DNA of 12,590 nucleotides from positions 1 to 12,590 of the forward strand of contig JAEXCD010000096.1 in the NCBI GenBank assembly GCA_023393715.1, given 5' to 3'. A program made the position numbers and the translations under genes. Origin of the DNA: Bacillota bacterium. Its GTDB lineage: Bacteria; Bacillota; Clostridia; Tissierellales; Peptoniphilaceae. This document shows positions 7,605 through 12,590 of the stretch, one piece after another (the first letter of the stretch is position 1; every line of letters starts with the position of its first letter). The notes below the pieces were generated by a model, which worked only from the letters and a program-made list of their open reading frames with translations, was not told where the DNA came from and did no database searches.

Positions 7605-7634
7605 AAAGCACCTTGAGTACCAAGGTGCTTTTTG
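7605..7634 (+). terminator. Intrinsic terminator of the gltX-led gene cluster
   Basis: AAAGCACCTTG (7605-7615) pairs perfectly with CAAGGTGCTTT (7621-7631) around a five-base loop and runs into TTTTTG. It is the first strong terminator after gltX, 22 bases beyond the 77-residue gene, and marks the likely end of that transcription unit. Confidence 0.9.
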
Positions 7635-7673
7635 TTATGGTGTGTTACGGCACGGCCCCATTTATTCCGGAAA

Positions 7674-7715
7674 TAAAAAAATGAGGAACGCGCCGCAAAC
7701 GGCTCAGTTCCTCAT
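7674..7715 (-). terminator. Intrinsic terminator downstream of tRNA-Lys
   Basis: Read on the minus strand, ATGAGGAAC and GTTCCTCAT (7707-7715 and 7681-7689) pair, with an inner GCCG/CGGC stem. Seven T residues follow (7674-7680). It ends the minus-strand tRNA-Lys transcript. A smaller perfect hairpin, GCAATAC/GTATTGC at 7724-7740, sits between the tRNA CCA end and this terminator and may be a 3' processing structure. Confidence 0.85.
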
Positions 7716-7746
7716 CTTTCCGAGCAATACCACGTATTGCCGATTT

Positions 7747-7822
7747 TGGTGCACCTCCAGGGACTCGAACCCTGGACACCCTGATTAAGAGTCAGGTGCT
7801 CTACCAGCTGAGCTAGAGGTGC
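7747..7822 (-). tRNA. tRNA-Lys (anticodon CTT)
   Basis: The minus strand folds as a full 76-base tRNA. The acceptor GCACCTC pairs with GAGGTGC, followed by discriminator A and an encoded CCA (7749-7747). The D arm is AGCTCAGCTGGTAGAGC. The anticodon arm CCTGA-CTCTTAA-TCAGG gives anticodon CTT. The T arm is CCAGG-GTTCGAGT-CCCTGG. It decodes AAG. It has its own promoter and terminator, so it is a single-gene unit. Confidence 0.96.
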
Positions 7823-7848
7823 GCATTCCGCAGAAATCGTACTTTGAT

Positions 7849-7877
7849 AGTATACGTATCCGCGGCGTCGTTGTCAA
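7849..7877 (-). promoter_or_regulatory. Promoter of tRNA-Lys
   Basis: On the minus strand a perfect -35 TTGACA (7877-7872) and a -10 TATACT (7854-7849) are 17 bases apart. The predicted start is about 20 bases before the tRNA. The -35 lies only six bases after the cyclophilin stop codon, and no terminator separates them, so read-through from the upstream gene is also possible. Confidence 0.9.
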
Positions 7878-7883
7878 GGCTTT

Positions 7884-8408
7884 TTATTTTATTTTAGGAG
7901 CGCCGGAGCCGGGAAGCGTTACGCACACCTTTGTCATGATTTCGGGGACGATCGGGGTGTTGACGCTGGCGCCCTCCATGCCGTCCGGAAACACGGGCTG
8001 CGTCGGCACCTGCTCGATGCGTCGAATTTCGTCCCATCCGTCGAGGATGCGCCCCACTGCCGAAAAGTGACCGTTGAGGCGGTCGCAGCGGCCCAGTGTG
8101 ATGAAAAACTGGCTTCCCGAAGCGAGCTGATCGCCGTCCCCGGCCATGCCGATGACGCCGACATCAAAACGTCCCGAAAATTCACCGGGAATCATAAAGT
8201 CCAGATCCGGGCGCCCGACATCCTGATAGCGGGGCTGAATGACGAAGCCGGGGACGATGCGGTCGATGCTCATTCCGTTGTAGGCGCCGGCCTGAATGAG
8301 GCGGCAGAGACTTTCGCAGGCGATCGGGGCGACATCCGTCCACAGTTCAAAGGAAAAATGCGCGCCGCTCGCCATATCGATGCGGACGACGGGGTAGGAT
8401 GAGTTCAT
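7884..8408 (-). CDS. Peptidyl-prolyl cis-trans isomerase, cyclophilin type
   Basis: This 174-residue protein is a minimal cyclophilin, catalysing cis-trans isomerisation of X-Pro bonds. It has no signal peptide, so it is likely cytoplasmic. Recognisable parts are FELWTDVAPIACESLCRLI (20-38), the active-site segment DRIVPGFVIQ (49-58) with the catalytic Arg50, Phe55 and Gln58, SGSQFFITLG (97-106), and LNGHFSAVGRILDG (111-124). The usual GGD after the active-site Gln is replaced by PRYQD, and the tryptophan that makes human cyclophilin A sensitive to cyclosporin is not conserved. The ATG at 8420 sits in the ribosome-binding site, whereas GGAGG is five bases before the ATG at 8408, so 8408 is chosen. 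It follows mgtE by 92 bases in the same direction. Confidence 0.9.
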   Translation of the reverse strand: MNSSYPVVRIDMASGAHFSFELWTDVAPIACESLCRLIQAGAYNGMSIDRIVPGFVIQPRYQDVGRPDLDFMIPGEFSGRFDVGVIGMAGDGDQLASGSQFFITLGRCDRLNGHFSAVGRILDGWDEIRRIEQVPTQPVFPDGMEGASVNTPIVPEIMTKVCVTLPGSGAPKIK

Positions 8409-8453
8409 AAGAGCCTCCATAGGATCGAATCAGAGCGGTAAATTTCGGTATTG

Positions 8454-8489
8454 AAAAGCGGCAGAACCGGTCACAGGGGCTCTGTCGCT
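8454..8489 (-). terminator. Weak terminator-like hairpin after mgtE
   Basis: On the minus strand AGCGACAGA and TCTGCCGCT pair with one A-C mismatch around a loop of about 15 bases, followed by TTTTC. It lies just after the mgtE stop. The short T-run and the mismatch suggest partial termination at best, so the cyclophilin gene may still be read from the mgtE promoter. Confidence 0.3.
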
Positions 8490-8500
8490 CAAGAGGATGG

Positions 8501-9850
8501 TCAGATACCAAAGATCGCCTTGGCCATGGTGAAGAAAATGACCAGCGCGCCGGCGTCGACGATCGTCGTGATCAGCGGAGCGGCCATCAAAGCGGGATCG
8601 AGGCCGAGCTTCTTTGCGGCGAGCGGGAGCAATCCGCCGCACAGCTTTGAAAGAAGCACGACGGCGAACACGGTAAGGGCGACGGTCAGTCCGACCAGGG
8701 GGTCGTGCGGCGGAAATGCGACGACGCGCAGGAAGCAGACGACGGACAGGACAAAGCCGACGATACAGGAAATGCGAAATTCCTTCCACAGGACAGAGGG
8801 AAGCTGCTTTACCTCAATTTCGCCGAGCGCCAGTCCGCGGATGACCATGGTGCTGGACTGCGAACCGGAATTTCCGCCGGTGTCGGTCAGCATCGGGACA
8901 AAGGTGAACAGGACGGGCATGGAGACAAGGGCGCCCTCAAAGCCGCCGAGGATAAGACCGTTGAGCATGCCGGATACCATGAGGATCAGCAGCCAGGGAA
9001 GGCGGTTTTTTGCGTGCTCAAGAACGCCGGTTTCCAGATAGCTCGCCTCGGCCGGAGCCATAGCCGCCATGATGGCAAAGTCTTCGGAAGCCTCTTCTTC
9101 TGAAATATCCAACGCATCGTCGATCGTGATGACACCGACGAGGCGCATTTCCGAATCGGTGACCGGAAGCGCCAAAAAGTCGTATTTGCGGATCAGGCTC
9201 AACGCTTCTTCCTGGTCGGTGTCGGTCTGGACGGAGATGACGCGGGGCGTCATGATGTCCTGAATGAGCTCGTCGTCATCCGCGCGAAGCAATTCGCGAA
9301 TCGAGAGTACGCCGAGAAGCTGCTTGTCTGCTGTGGTGACATAAATTTCAGCTGCGGAGGCCAGTTTCTCCCGGTCGCTTCGGATCGCCATAATAGCCTC
9401 GGAGACCTTCATTTCCGGTTTCAGCCGAATGAGCTCCTCGCTCATAACGCTTCCGGCAGAATCCTCCTCGTAGCGCAGGAAACGGTTGAGTACGGCGCGC
9501 TTTTCCGGAGTCGAACCGGAAAGAATCTGCTCTACCGCGTTGGCGGGAAGCTCTTCGAGCAAATCAATAGCCTCGTCGACATACAGCTGATCGACGAGCT
9601 GAGAAAGCTCGGTATTATTGAAGCTCTGAATCAATTCCTTTTGCTGGGAGAGATTGAGGTACGCAAAGAGCTCTGCCGCTTCGTTTTTGGGAAGATAGCG
9701 AAAAAGAATGAGGCATTCCTCCGAGCTGAGTGCTTCCATAACCTCCGCCTGATCCGCGGCGTGAAGCGGTTCCATCAGAATGCGTACCGCCCGAATATCG
9801 CGCCGGGCAAGCGCGTCGCGAATTGCTTGAATCCATTTTTCCTTGTTCAT
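8501..9850 (-). CDS. mgtE: Magnesium transporter MgtE
   Basis: MgtE is a homodimeric Mg2+-selective membrane channel gated by its own cytoplasmic Mg2+-binding domains. At 449 residues this one is full length. It has an N-terminal helical MgtE_N domain (1-125), a CBS domain pair (about 126-255, beginning near EEDSAGSVMSEEL), a connecting helix, and a C-terminal membrane domain with five helices. The family signature PMLTDTGGNSGSQ lies near residue 325. Asp432 in TTIVDAGALV corresponds to the pore Asp432 of Thermus thermophilus MgtE. The frame opens at a TTG at 9880, but GGAGGTG four bases before the ATG at 9850 fixes the start. A long structured leader with tandem terminators precedes it and suggests regulation by transcription attenuation. 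Confidence 0.97.
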   Translation of the reverse strand: MNKEKWIQAIRDALARRDIRAVRILMEPLHAADQAEVMEALSSEECLILFRYLPKNEAAELFAYLNLSQQKELIQSFNNTELSQLVDQLYVDEAIDLLEELPANAVEQILSGSTPEKRAVLNRFLRYEEDSAGSVMSEELIRLKPEMKVSEAIMAIRSDREKLASAAEIYVTTADKQLLGVLSIRELLRADDDELIQDIMTPRVISVQTDTDQEEALSLIRKYDFLALPVTDSEMRLVGVITIDDALDISEEEASEDFAIMAAMAPAEASYLETGVLEHAKNRLPWLLILMVSGMLNGLILGGFEGALVSMPVLFTFVPMLTDTGGNSGSQSSTMVIRGLALGEIEVKQLPSVLWKEFRISCIVGFVLSVVCFLRVVAFPPHDPLVGLTVALTVFAVVLLSKLCGGLLPLAAKKLGLDPALMAAPLITTIVDAGALVIFFTMAKAIFGI

Positions 9851-9903
9851 GTTGCACCTCCATGTCGGTAGGAGCCGCAAACGTCATCGAGAGCCAAAGA
9901 CAC

Positions 9904-9927
9904 AAAAAAGAGATCGCCTCCGCGATC
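9904..9927 (-). terminator. Leader terminator 2 upstream of mgtE
   Basis: On the minus strand GATCGC and GCGATC (9927-9922 and 9917-9912) form a perfect six-base stem around a four-base loop. TC and then six T residues follow. It lies 54 bases before the mgtE start and after the leader promoter. No good promoter is visible between it and mgtE, so transcripts must read through it, as expected of an attenuator. Confidence 0.7.
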
Positions 9928-9941
9928 CCGTTTCCACATGC

Positions 9942-9966
9942 AAAAAGGCCGGCAAAAAGCCGCCAA
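9942..9966 (-). terminator. Leader terminator 1 upstream of mgtE
   Basis: On the minus strand GGCGGC (9964-9959) and GCCGGCC (9953-9947) pair around TTTTT with one bulged G, followed by five T residues (9946-9942). It lies 15 bases before the second leader terminator, making a tandem pair in the mgtE leader. Confidence 0.5.
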
Positions 9967-9990
9967 CATCATCCACTAATCGGTATTTAC

Positions 9991-10068
9991 TCAAAAAGAG
10001 TATCGACGAAAAGCGGCGCACGTAGGTCGGGGGCAACTTCGATATTCCGTTTGACTGTGGCTGTCCAT
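9991..10068 (-). CDS. Candidate 25-residue leader peptide in the mgtE leader
   Basis: An ATG at 10068 opens 25 codons ending with TGA at 9991. AAGGAG lies ten bases upstream, an acceptable though long spacing. The peptide contains CPRP (residues 12-15) and ends FRRYSF. An 8-bp inverted repeat, ATCGACGA (10075-10068 on the minus strand) and TCGTCGAT (10009-10002), joins the start-codon region to codons 20-23, so translation would open that stem. Proline/arginine-containing leader peptides such as Salmonella MgtL sense Mg2+ through ribosome behaviour; a similar role here is inference. A random ORF of this length is not unlikely, so confidence is low. Confidence 0.35.
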   Translation of the reverse strand: MDSHSQTEYRSCPRPTCAAFRRYSF

Positions 10069-10075
10069 CGTCGAT
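10002..10075 (-). promoter_or_regulatory. Structured leader domain closed by an 8-bp inverted repeat (mgtE)
   Basis: Perfect complementary arms ATCGACGA and TCGTCGAT enclose 58 bases, in the position expected for a riboswitch aptamer or attenuator between promoter and terminators. I could not match the enclosed sequence to the M-box, yybP-ykoY or another class I know. The domain overlaps the candidate leader ORF almost exactly, so it may be a ribosome-controlled switch instead. Confidence 0.45.
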
Positions 10076-10098
10076 TTTCTCCTTATCTCTCTAAAATT

Positions 10099-10120
10099 GA
10101 CTTCGCAGGAAGTCTTTTTT
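10099..10120 (+). terminator. Perfect hairpin plus T6 in the divergent mgtE / surface-protein region
   Basis: GACTTC (10099-10104) and GAAGTC (10109-10114) form a six-base stem around GCAG, followed by six T residues on the plus strand. It would stop plus-strand transcription antisense to mgtE before it reaches the surface-protein gene. Read on the minus strand, the same hairpin lies at the predicted 5' end of the mgtE transcript and could protect it. Confidence 0.45.
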
Positions 10121-10149
10121 AGAATATCCTTTTTTTCAGCAGAATGCAA
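10121..10149 (-). promoter_or_regulatory. Promoter of the mgtE leader
   Basis: On the minus strand TTGCAT (10149-10144) and TATTCT (10126-10121) are 17 bases apart. The predicted start near 10114 gives a leader of about 264 bases before mgtE. Its -35 is about 30 bases from the -35 of the divergent surface-protein promoter. Confidence 0.65.
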
Positions 10150-10178
10150 TATTTTTACCGAGTGTTTTTGTAAAGACC

Positions 10179-10207
10179 TTGCAGATTTGGCAGGATGCTG
10201 ATATCAT
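10179..10207 (+). promoter_or_regulatory. Promoter of the surface-protein gene
   Basis: TTGCAG (10179-10184) and TATCAT (10202-10207) are 17 bases apart. The predicted start near 10214 gives an 80-base leader. In that leader CTTTGCC (10231-10237) can pair with GGCAAGG (10259-10265), and CTCG with CGAG outside it, so the 5' UTR may be folded. Confidence 0.7.
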
Positions 10208-10294
10208 AATTGTTGCCTTATAGAAACTCGCTTTGCCGAACATATTCCTAATAAAGAGGGCAAGGTTTGACGAGGCATGAGATAGGAGGAATGT

Positions 10295-11902
10295 ATGAAG
10301 AGAAGAAGACAAGGTTGGTTGGGCATTTTGCTCAGTATGGCGATGATTTTTTCGATTATCGCACCGAGCGTCGCCCATGCCGATGCGGTGAAGCCGGCGG
10401 TGACAGGCGCGGATTCGATGTATGGATCGCGGATTAAGGTGGAGGAGCCTCAGGCGCTGCAGACGCTTTCTGGCGTGACCGTCAATGGGGTCAGCTACAG
10501 CAGAGCTGCGGATGAGAATGAGGTAAAAAACGGCGCGTGGAAATATTTCGTGAAGAGCGATGACCGATATGTCTATATTTCAAAGCTGGCAAAAGGAGAT
10601 ACGGTTGTTTTGAAGGCTGAGCCGAAGTCCATTTCGTTTCAGATTGACCGTCCGGCAGACTACTTTGACATCATCGACGAGAGCACGCTTCAGTGGATCG
10701 AGAATGCCAAATTCTACAAGGTCGTGTTCAAGACGCTCGTTGAAGGACAGCTGGATTCCGAGACGGAGGTAGAGGAGGGGAAGCACGTCCTGGCTCCGAG
10801 TGAGAATCCCGTTCGCCCCGGCTATACGTTTGAAGGCTGGAATACACAGGAGGACGGCATGGGGACTCCGTGGTCATCGAGCTTTGTCGTCAACGAAGAA
10901 ACAACATTTTACGCCGTGTGGCGCGCAGTCGTTGAAAAAGTTACCGTTACCTTCGACATGAACGATGGAACCGGAAAGACGGAGGACAGAGAAATTGTCA
11001 AGGGAGAAAAGATAGGCGATCTCCCCGCGCCGTCACGGGACGGTTATATTTTCCGCGGCTGGTTTATGGAAAAGAAGCAGCCGGGAGAAGTCCTTACGGC
11101 CGACCCGATCACCGCAGATGATACGTTTGATGAAAATACTACGGTTTACGCATATTGGCTCAAAATAAACGTTCTGACCGGCGATTCGGTAATCACAAAG
11201 GGCGAGGAAGCGAAATATATGATTGATCTCCCGGCTACGGAGGAATTGAGACTCACCCTGAATGTTGACCCGATACCCGATTCGGCGTGGTCTATGGAGG
11301 CGGGAGCCGAGCCAAATACGACGATTATTACGCTGAAGCCGGAGTATACCAGGACGCTGCCCGCAGCAGAGAAGGCTTATGAGCTGTTGGTTCTCGGCGA
11401 AAGCGGATGGGGCTCCATGGCAGAGATCAGCGTCCGGGAGCCGAAGGTTTTCACGGTCGCGTTCGATGCACAGGGCGGATCGCCTGCACCGGATGATCAG
11501 GAGATCCAAGAAAATCACGTGCTGACACAGCCGGCAAAACCCAAAAAACAGAATTTTGTATTTGACGGCTGGTATCGCGGCGATGCGAAATGGAACTTTG
11601 ATGAACCGGTGACCGAGAACATGACCTTGACGGCAAAATGGACGCCGGTGAACCCGGATCCAAAGCCCCCGGTCAACCCGGGCACAGATCCGAAACCGCA
11701 GGGATCAGTGAAGAATGAGGCGGGAAAACCGGCCGCACCGTCGGTCGATAAGACGGTTACGGTGACGAAGTCGGTGACACCGGGCAAAAAGACGGCGCCC
11801 AAAACGGGCGACAGCATGCCGCTGTTCGCAGCTGCCGGCGCGCTCGCTATTGCCACAGCGGGTATGATTGCTGTGGAGCGAAAGAGAAAACAATCGAAGT
11901 AG
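10295..11902 (+). CDS. Cell-wall-anchored surface protein with InlB B-type repeats
   Basis: This 535-residue protein is built for export. It has a basic signal peptide with probable cleavage after AHA at residue 29, then a unique region of about 105 residues. InlB B/Listeria-Bacteroides-type repeats follow at about 139-211 (RPGYTFEGWNT), 213-289 (RDGYIFRGWF) and 385-449 (FVFDGWYRG), each ending in an AVW/AYW/AKW-type strand. A 95-residue non-repeat domain separates the second and third. After a Pro/Lys-rich wall-spanning linker comes a sorting signal: APKTG at 501-505, a hydrophobic stretch, and the basic tail ERKRKQSK. The motif has Ala where most sortase A substrates have Leu. It probably acts in adhesion or host contact, but the ligand is unknown. 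AGGAGG five bases before the ATG fixes the start. It is monocistronic, ending at a strong terminator. Confidence 0.9.
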   Translation: MKRRRQGWLGILLSMAMIFSIIAPSVAHADAVKPAVTGADSMYGSRIKVEEPQALQTLSGVTVNGVSYSRAADENEVKNGAWKYFVKSDDRYVYISKLAKGDTVVLKAEPKSISFQIDRPADYFDIIDESTLQWIENAKFYKVVFKTLVEGQLDSETEVEEGKHVLAPSENPVRPGYTFEGWNTQEDGMGTPWSSSFVVNEETTFYAVWRAVVEKVTVTFDMNDGTGKTEDREIVKGEKIGDLPAPSRDGYIFRGWFMEKKQPGEVLTADPITADDTFDENTTVYAYWLKINVLTGDSVITKGEEAKYMIDLPATEELRLTLNVDPIPDSAWSMEAGAEPNTTIITLKPEYTRTLPAAEKAYELLVLGESGWGSMAEISVREPKVFTVAFDAQGGSPAPDDQEIQENHVLTQPAKPKKQNFVFDGWYRGDAKWNFDEPVTENMTLTAKWTPVNPDPKPPVNPGTDPKPQGSVKNEAGKPAAPSVDKTVTVTKSVTPGKKTAPKTGDSMPLFAAAGALAIATAGMIAVERKRKQSK

Positions 11903-11919
11903 TGTCGTAAGAGGCTGGA

Positions 11920-11955
11920 GAGCGCAGCTGCCAGGAGGCAGCTGCGCTCCTTTTT
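11920..11955 (+). terminator. Terminator of the surface-protein gene
   Basis: GAGCGCAGCTGCC (11920-11932) and GGCAGCTGCGCTC (11937-11949) form a perfect 13-base stem with a four-base AGGA loop, followed by C and TTTTT. It starts 18 bases after the stop codon. Confidence 0.95.
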
Positions 11956-11983
11956 CTCTGAGGACGCCTTCCCGGGCAGAGAG

Positions 11984-12012
11984 TTGACAAAGTGATTTGA
12001 GTTCTGTAAAAT
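11984..12012 (+). promoter_or_regulatory. Promoter of tRNA-Thr
   Basis: A perfect TTGACA (11984-11989) and TAAAAT (12007-12012) are 17 bases apart. The predicted start lies about 14 bases before the tRNA. Confidence 0.92.
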
Positions 12013-12032
12013 AGCTGTGTTATTTGCGTTTT

Positions 12033-12108
12033 GCTGCTTTAGCTCAGCAGGTAGAGCGCCACCATGGTAAGGTGGAGGTCGCCAGTTCAATCCTGGCAAG
12101 CAGCTCCA
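12033..12108 (+). tRNA. tRNA-Thr (anticodon GGT)
   Basis: A full 76-base cloverleaf is present. The acceptor GCTGCTT pairs with AAGCAGC, followed by discriminator T and an encoded CCA. The D arm is AGCTCAGCAGGTAGAGC. The anticodon arm CCACC-ATGGTAA-GGTGG gives anticodon GGT. The T arm is GCCAG-TTCAATC-CTGGC. It decodes ACC and ACT. It has its own promoter and terminator. Confidence 0.96.
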
Positions 12109-12113
12109 TTGAT

Positions 12114-12150
12114 AGCCGTTTGAAGCCGATGTGCTCAGACGGCTTTTTTT
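12114..12150 (+). terminator. Terminator of tRNA-Thr
   Basis: AGCCGT (12114-12119) pairs with ACGGCT (12139-12144), with an extra TGA/TCA pairing inside, followed by seven T residues. It begins six bases after the tRNA CCA end. Confidence 0.88.
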
Positions 12151-12198
12151 GTGTGCATTTCGCCGCATGAAATAAGGAGGTTTCTTTTTCGTCTTCGC

Positions 12199-12228
12199 TT
12201 GAGAACAGGCGGCGAAGTGTCATATAAT
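12199..12228 (+). promoter_or_regulatory. Promoter of the V/A-type ATPase operon
   Basis: TTGAGA (12199-12204) and a perfect TATAAT (12223-12228) are 18 bases apart. The inverted repeat CTTCGC (12193-12198) / GCGAAG (12212-12217) brackets the -35 and could be an operator. The predicted leader before the first ATPase gene is about 44 bases. Confidence 0.75.
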
Positions 12229-12278
12229 GAAATGGACATCGCGAGACGATGAAATCGGATCGGGAAGGGGGGATCGGA

Positions 12279-12590
12279 ATGGCAAATGAGGCCATGCAGG
12301 AAGTGCTGACTGTTGAAAAAGAAGCCCGCGACCGCATTGCTCAGGCGCATGCTCAGGCGAAGGCAATATTGGAGCAGGCGCAGGAGCAGGCAAAGACACA
12401 GGCAGAAGAAATTCGAAAGCAGGCGCTTCAGCAGGCGGAGAAACTTCGAAATGAGGTGCAGGAAGAGGCACAGCGAGAGGCAGAACCCCTGCGAAAAAAG
12501 GCGGACGCGGATGTGGAGAAGCTGCTGCGCATCCGGGACGAGGACCTGGATGATGCCGTTTTTCGAATTGTGGAAGAGGTGATTCAATAT
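12279..12590 (+). CDS. V/A-type ATPase peripheral-stalk subunit (H/G type), cut at the window edge
   Basis: The frame is open from the ATG at 12279 to the last base, 104 codons. The protein is one long charged helix rich in Ala, Gln, Glu and Lys (residues 10-90, e.g. EKEARDRIAQAHAQAKAI) with coiled-coil spacing and a short C-terminal segment ending VFRIVEEVIQY. This matches the small peripheral-stalk subunit of archaeal-type/V-type ATPases (subunit H in archaea, NtpF in Enterococcus hirae), which pairs with subunit E to hold the catalytic head. That subunit is usually just over 100 residues, so little is missing. It is typically the first gene of the operon, which fits the promoter upstream. 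The ribosome-binding site is AAGGGGGGA. The rest of the operon should lie to the right. Confidence 0.8.
   Translation, partial: MANEAMQEVLTVEKEARDRIAQAHAQAKAILEQAQEQAKTQAEEIRKQALQQAEKLRNEVQEEAQREAEPLRKKADADVEKLLRIRDEDLDDAVFRIVEEVIQY

Noticed and set aside
7724..7740. GCAATAC/GTATTGC hairpin as an independent terminator
   Set aside because: It has no adequate T-run on the minus strand and only a weak one on the plus strand. The stronger terminator just beyond it explains tRNA-Lys termination.
11515..12168. Minus-strand open frame across the surface-protein 3' end and tRNA-Thr
   Set aside because: It runs through a tRNA and a terminator and has no ribosome-binding site or motif, so it is not a gene.

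Overview
The window looks like chromosomal DNA of a Gram-positive, moderately GC-rich bacterium, probably an anaerobic Clostridia/Tissierellia-type member of the Bacillota. The evidence is strong AGGAGG ribosome-binding sites, the gltX-cysS-rlmB gene order known from Bacillota, a V/A-type ATPase gene cluster beginning at the right edge, and a cell-wall-sorted protein with InlB-type repeats. The species cannot be named from this sequence. No mobile element, CRISPR array, rRNA or phage gene was seen.

Left part (1-7634). A LiaF-like membrane protein on the minus strand (79-813) is divergent from a plus-strand cluster: gltX, cysS (ATGA overlap), rlmB, a diverged CitX-CitG-like fusion protein, an MFS transporter and a 77-residue charged protein. 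The cluster ends at a strong intrinsic terminator (7605-7634). The first three genes serve translation: two aminoacyl-tRNA synthetases and a 23S rRNA methyltransferase. The last three are accessory. The CitX/CitG-like protein lacks the family's key motifs and has no citrate lyase genes beside it, which makes it the least explained gene here.

Middle part (7674-10149), all minus strand. It holds mgtE (Mg2+ channel), a small cyclophilin, and tRNA-Lys(CTT) with its own promoter and terminator. The mgtE gene is preceded by a leader of about 260 nt with a good promoter, a 25-codon candidate leader ORF enclosed by an 8-bp inverted repeat, and two tandem intrinsic terminators. This layout suggests transcription attenuation. 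I see no conserved M-box sequence.

Right part (10179-12590), plus strand. A secreted surface protein has a signal peptide, a unique N-terminal region, three InlB B-type repeats and an APKTG sorting signal. It has its own promoter and terminator. It is followed by tRNA-Thr(GGT), with consensus promoter and terminator, and then by a TATAAT promoter driving the first gene of a V/A-type ATPase operon (peripheral-stalk subunit H/G), which is cut by the window edge.
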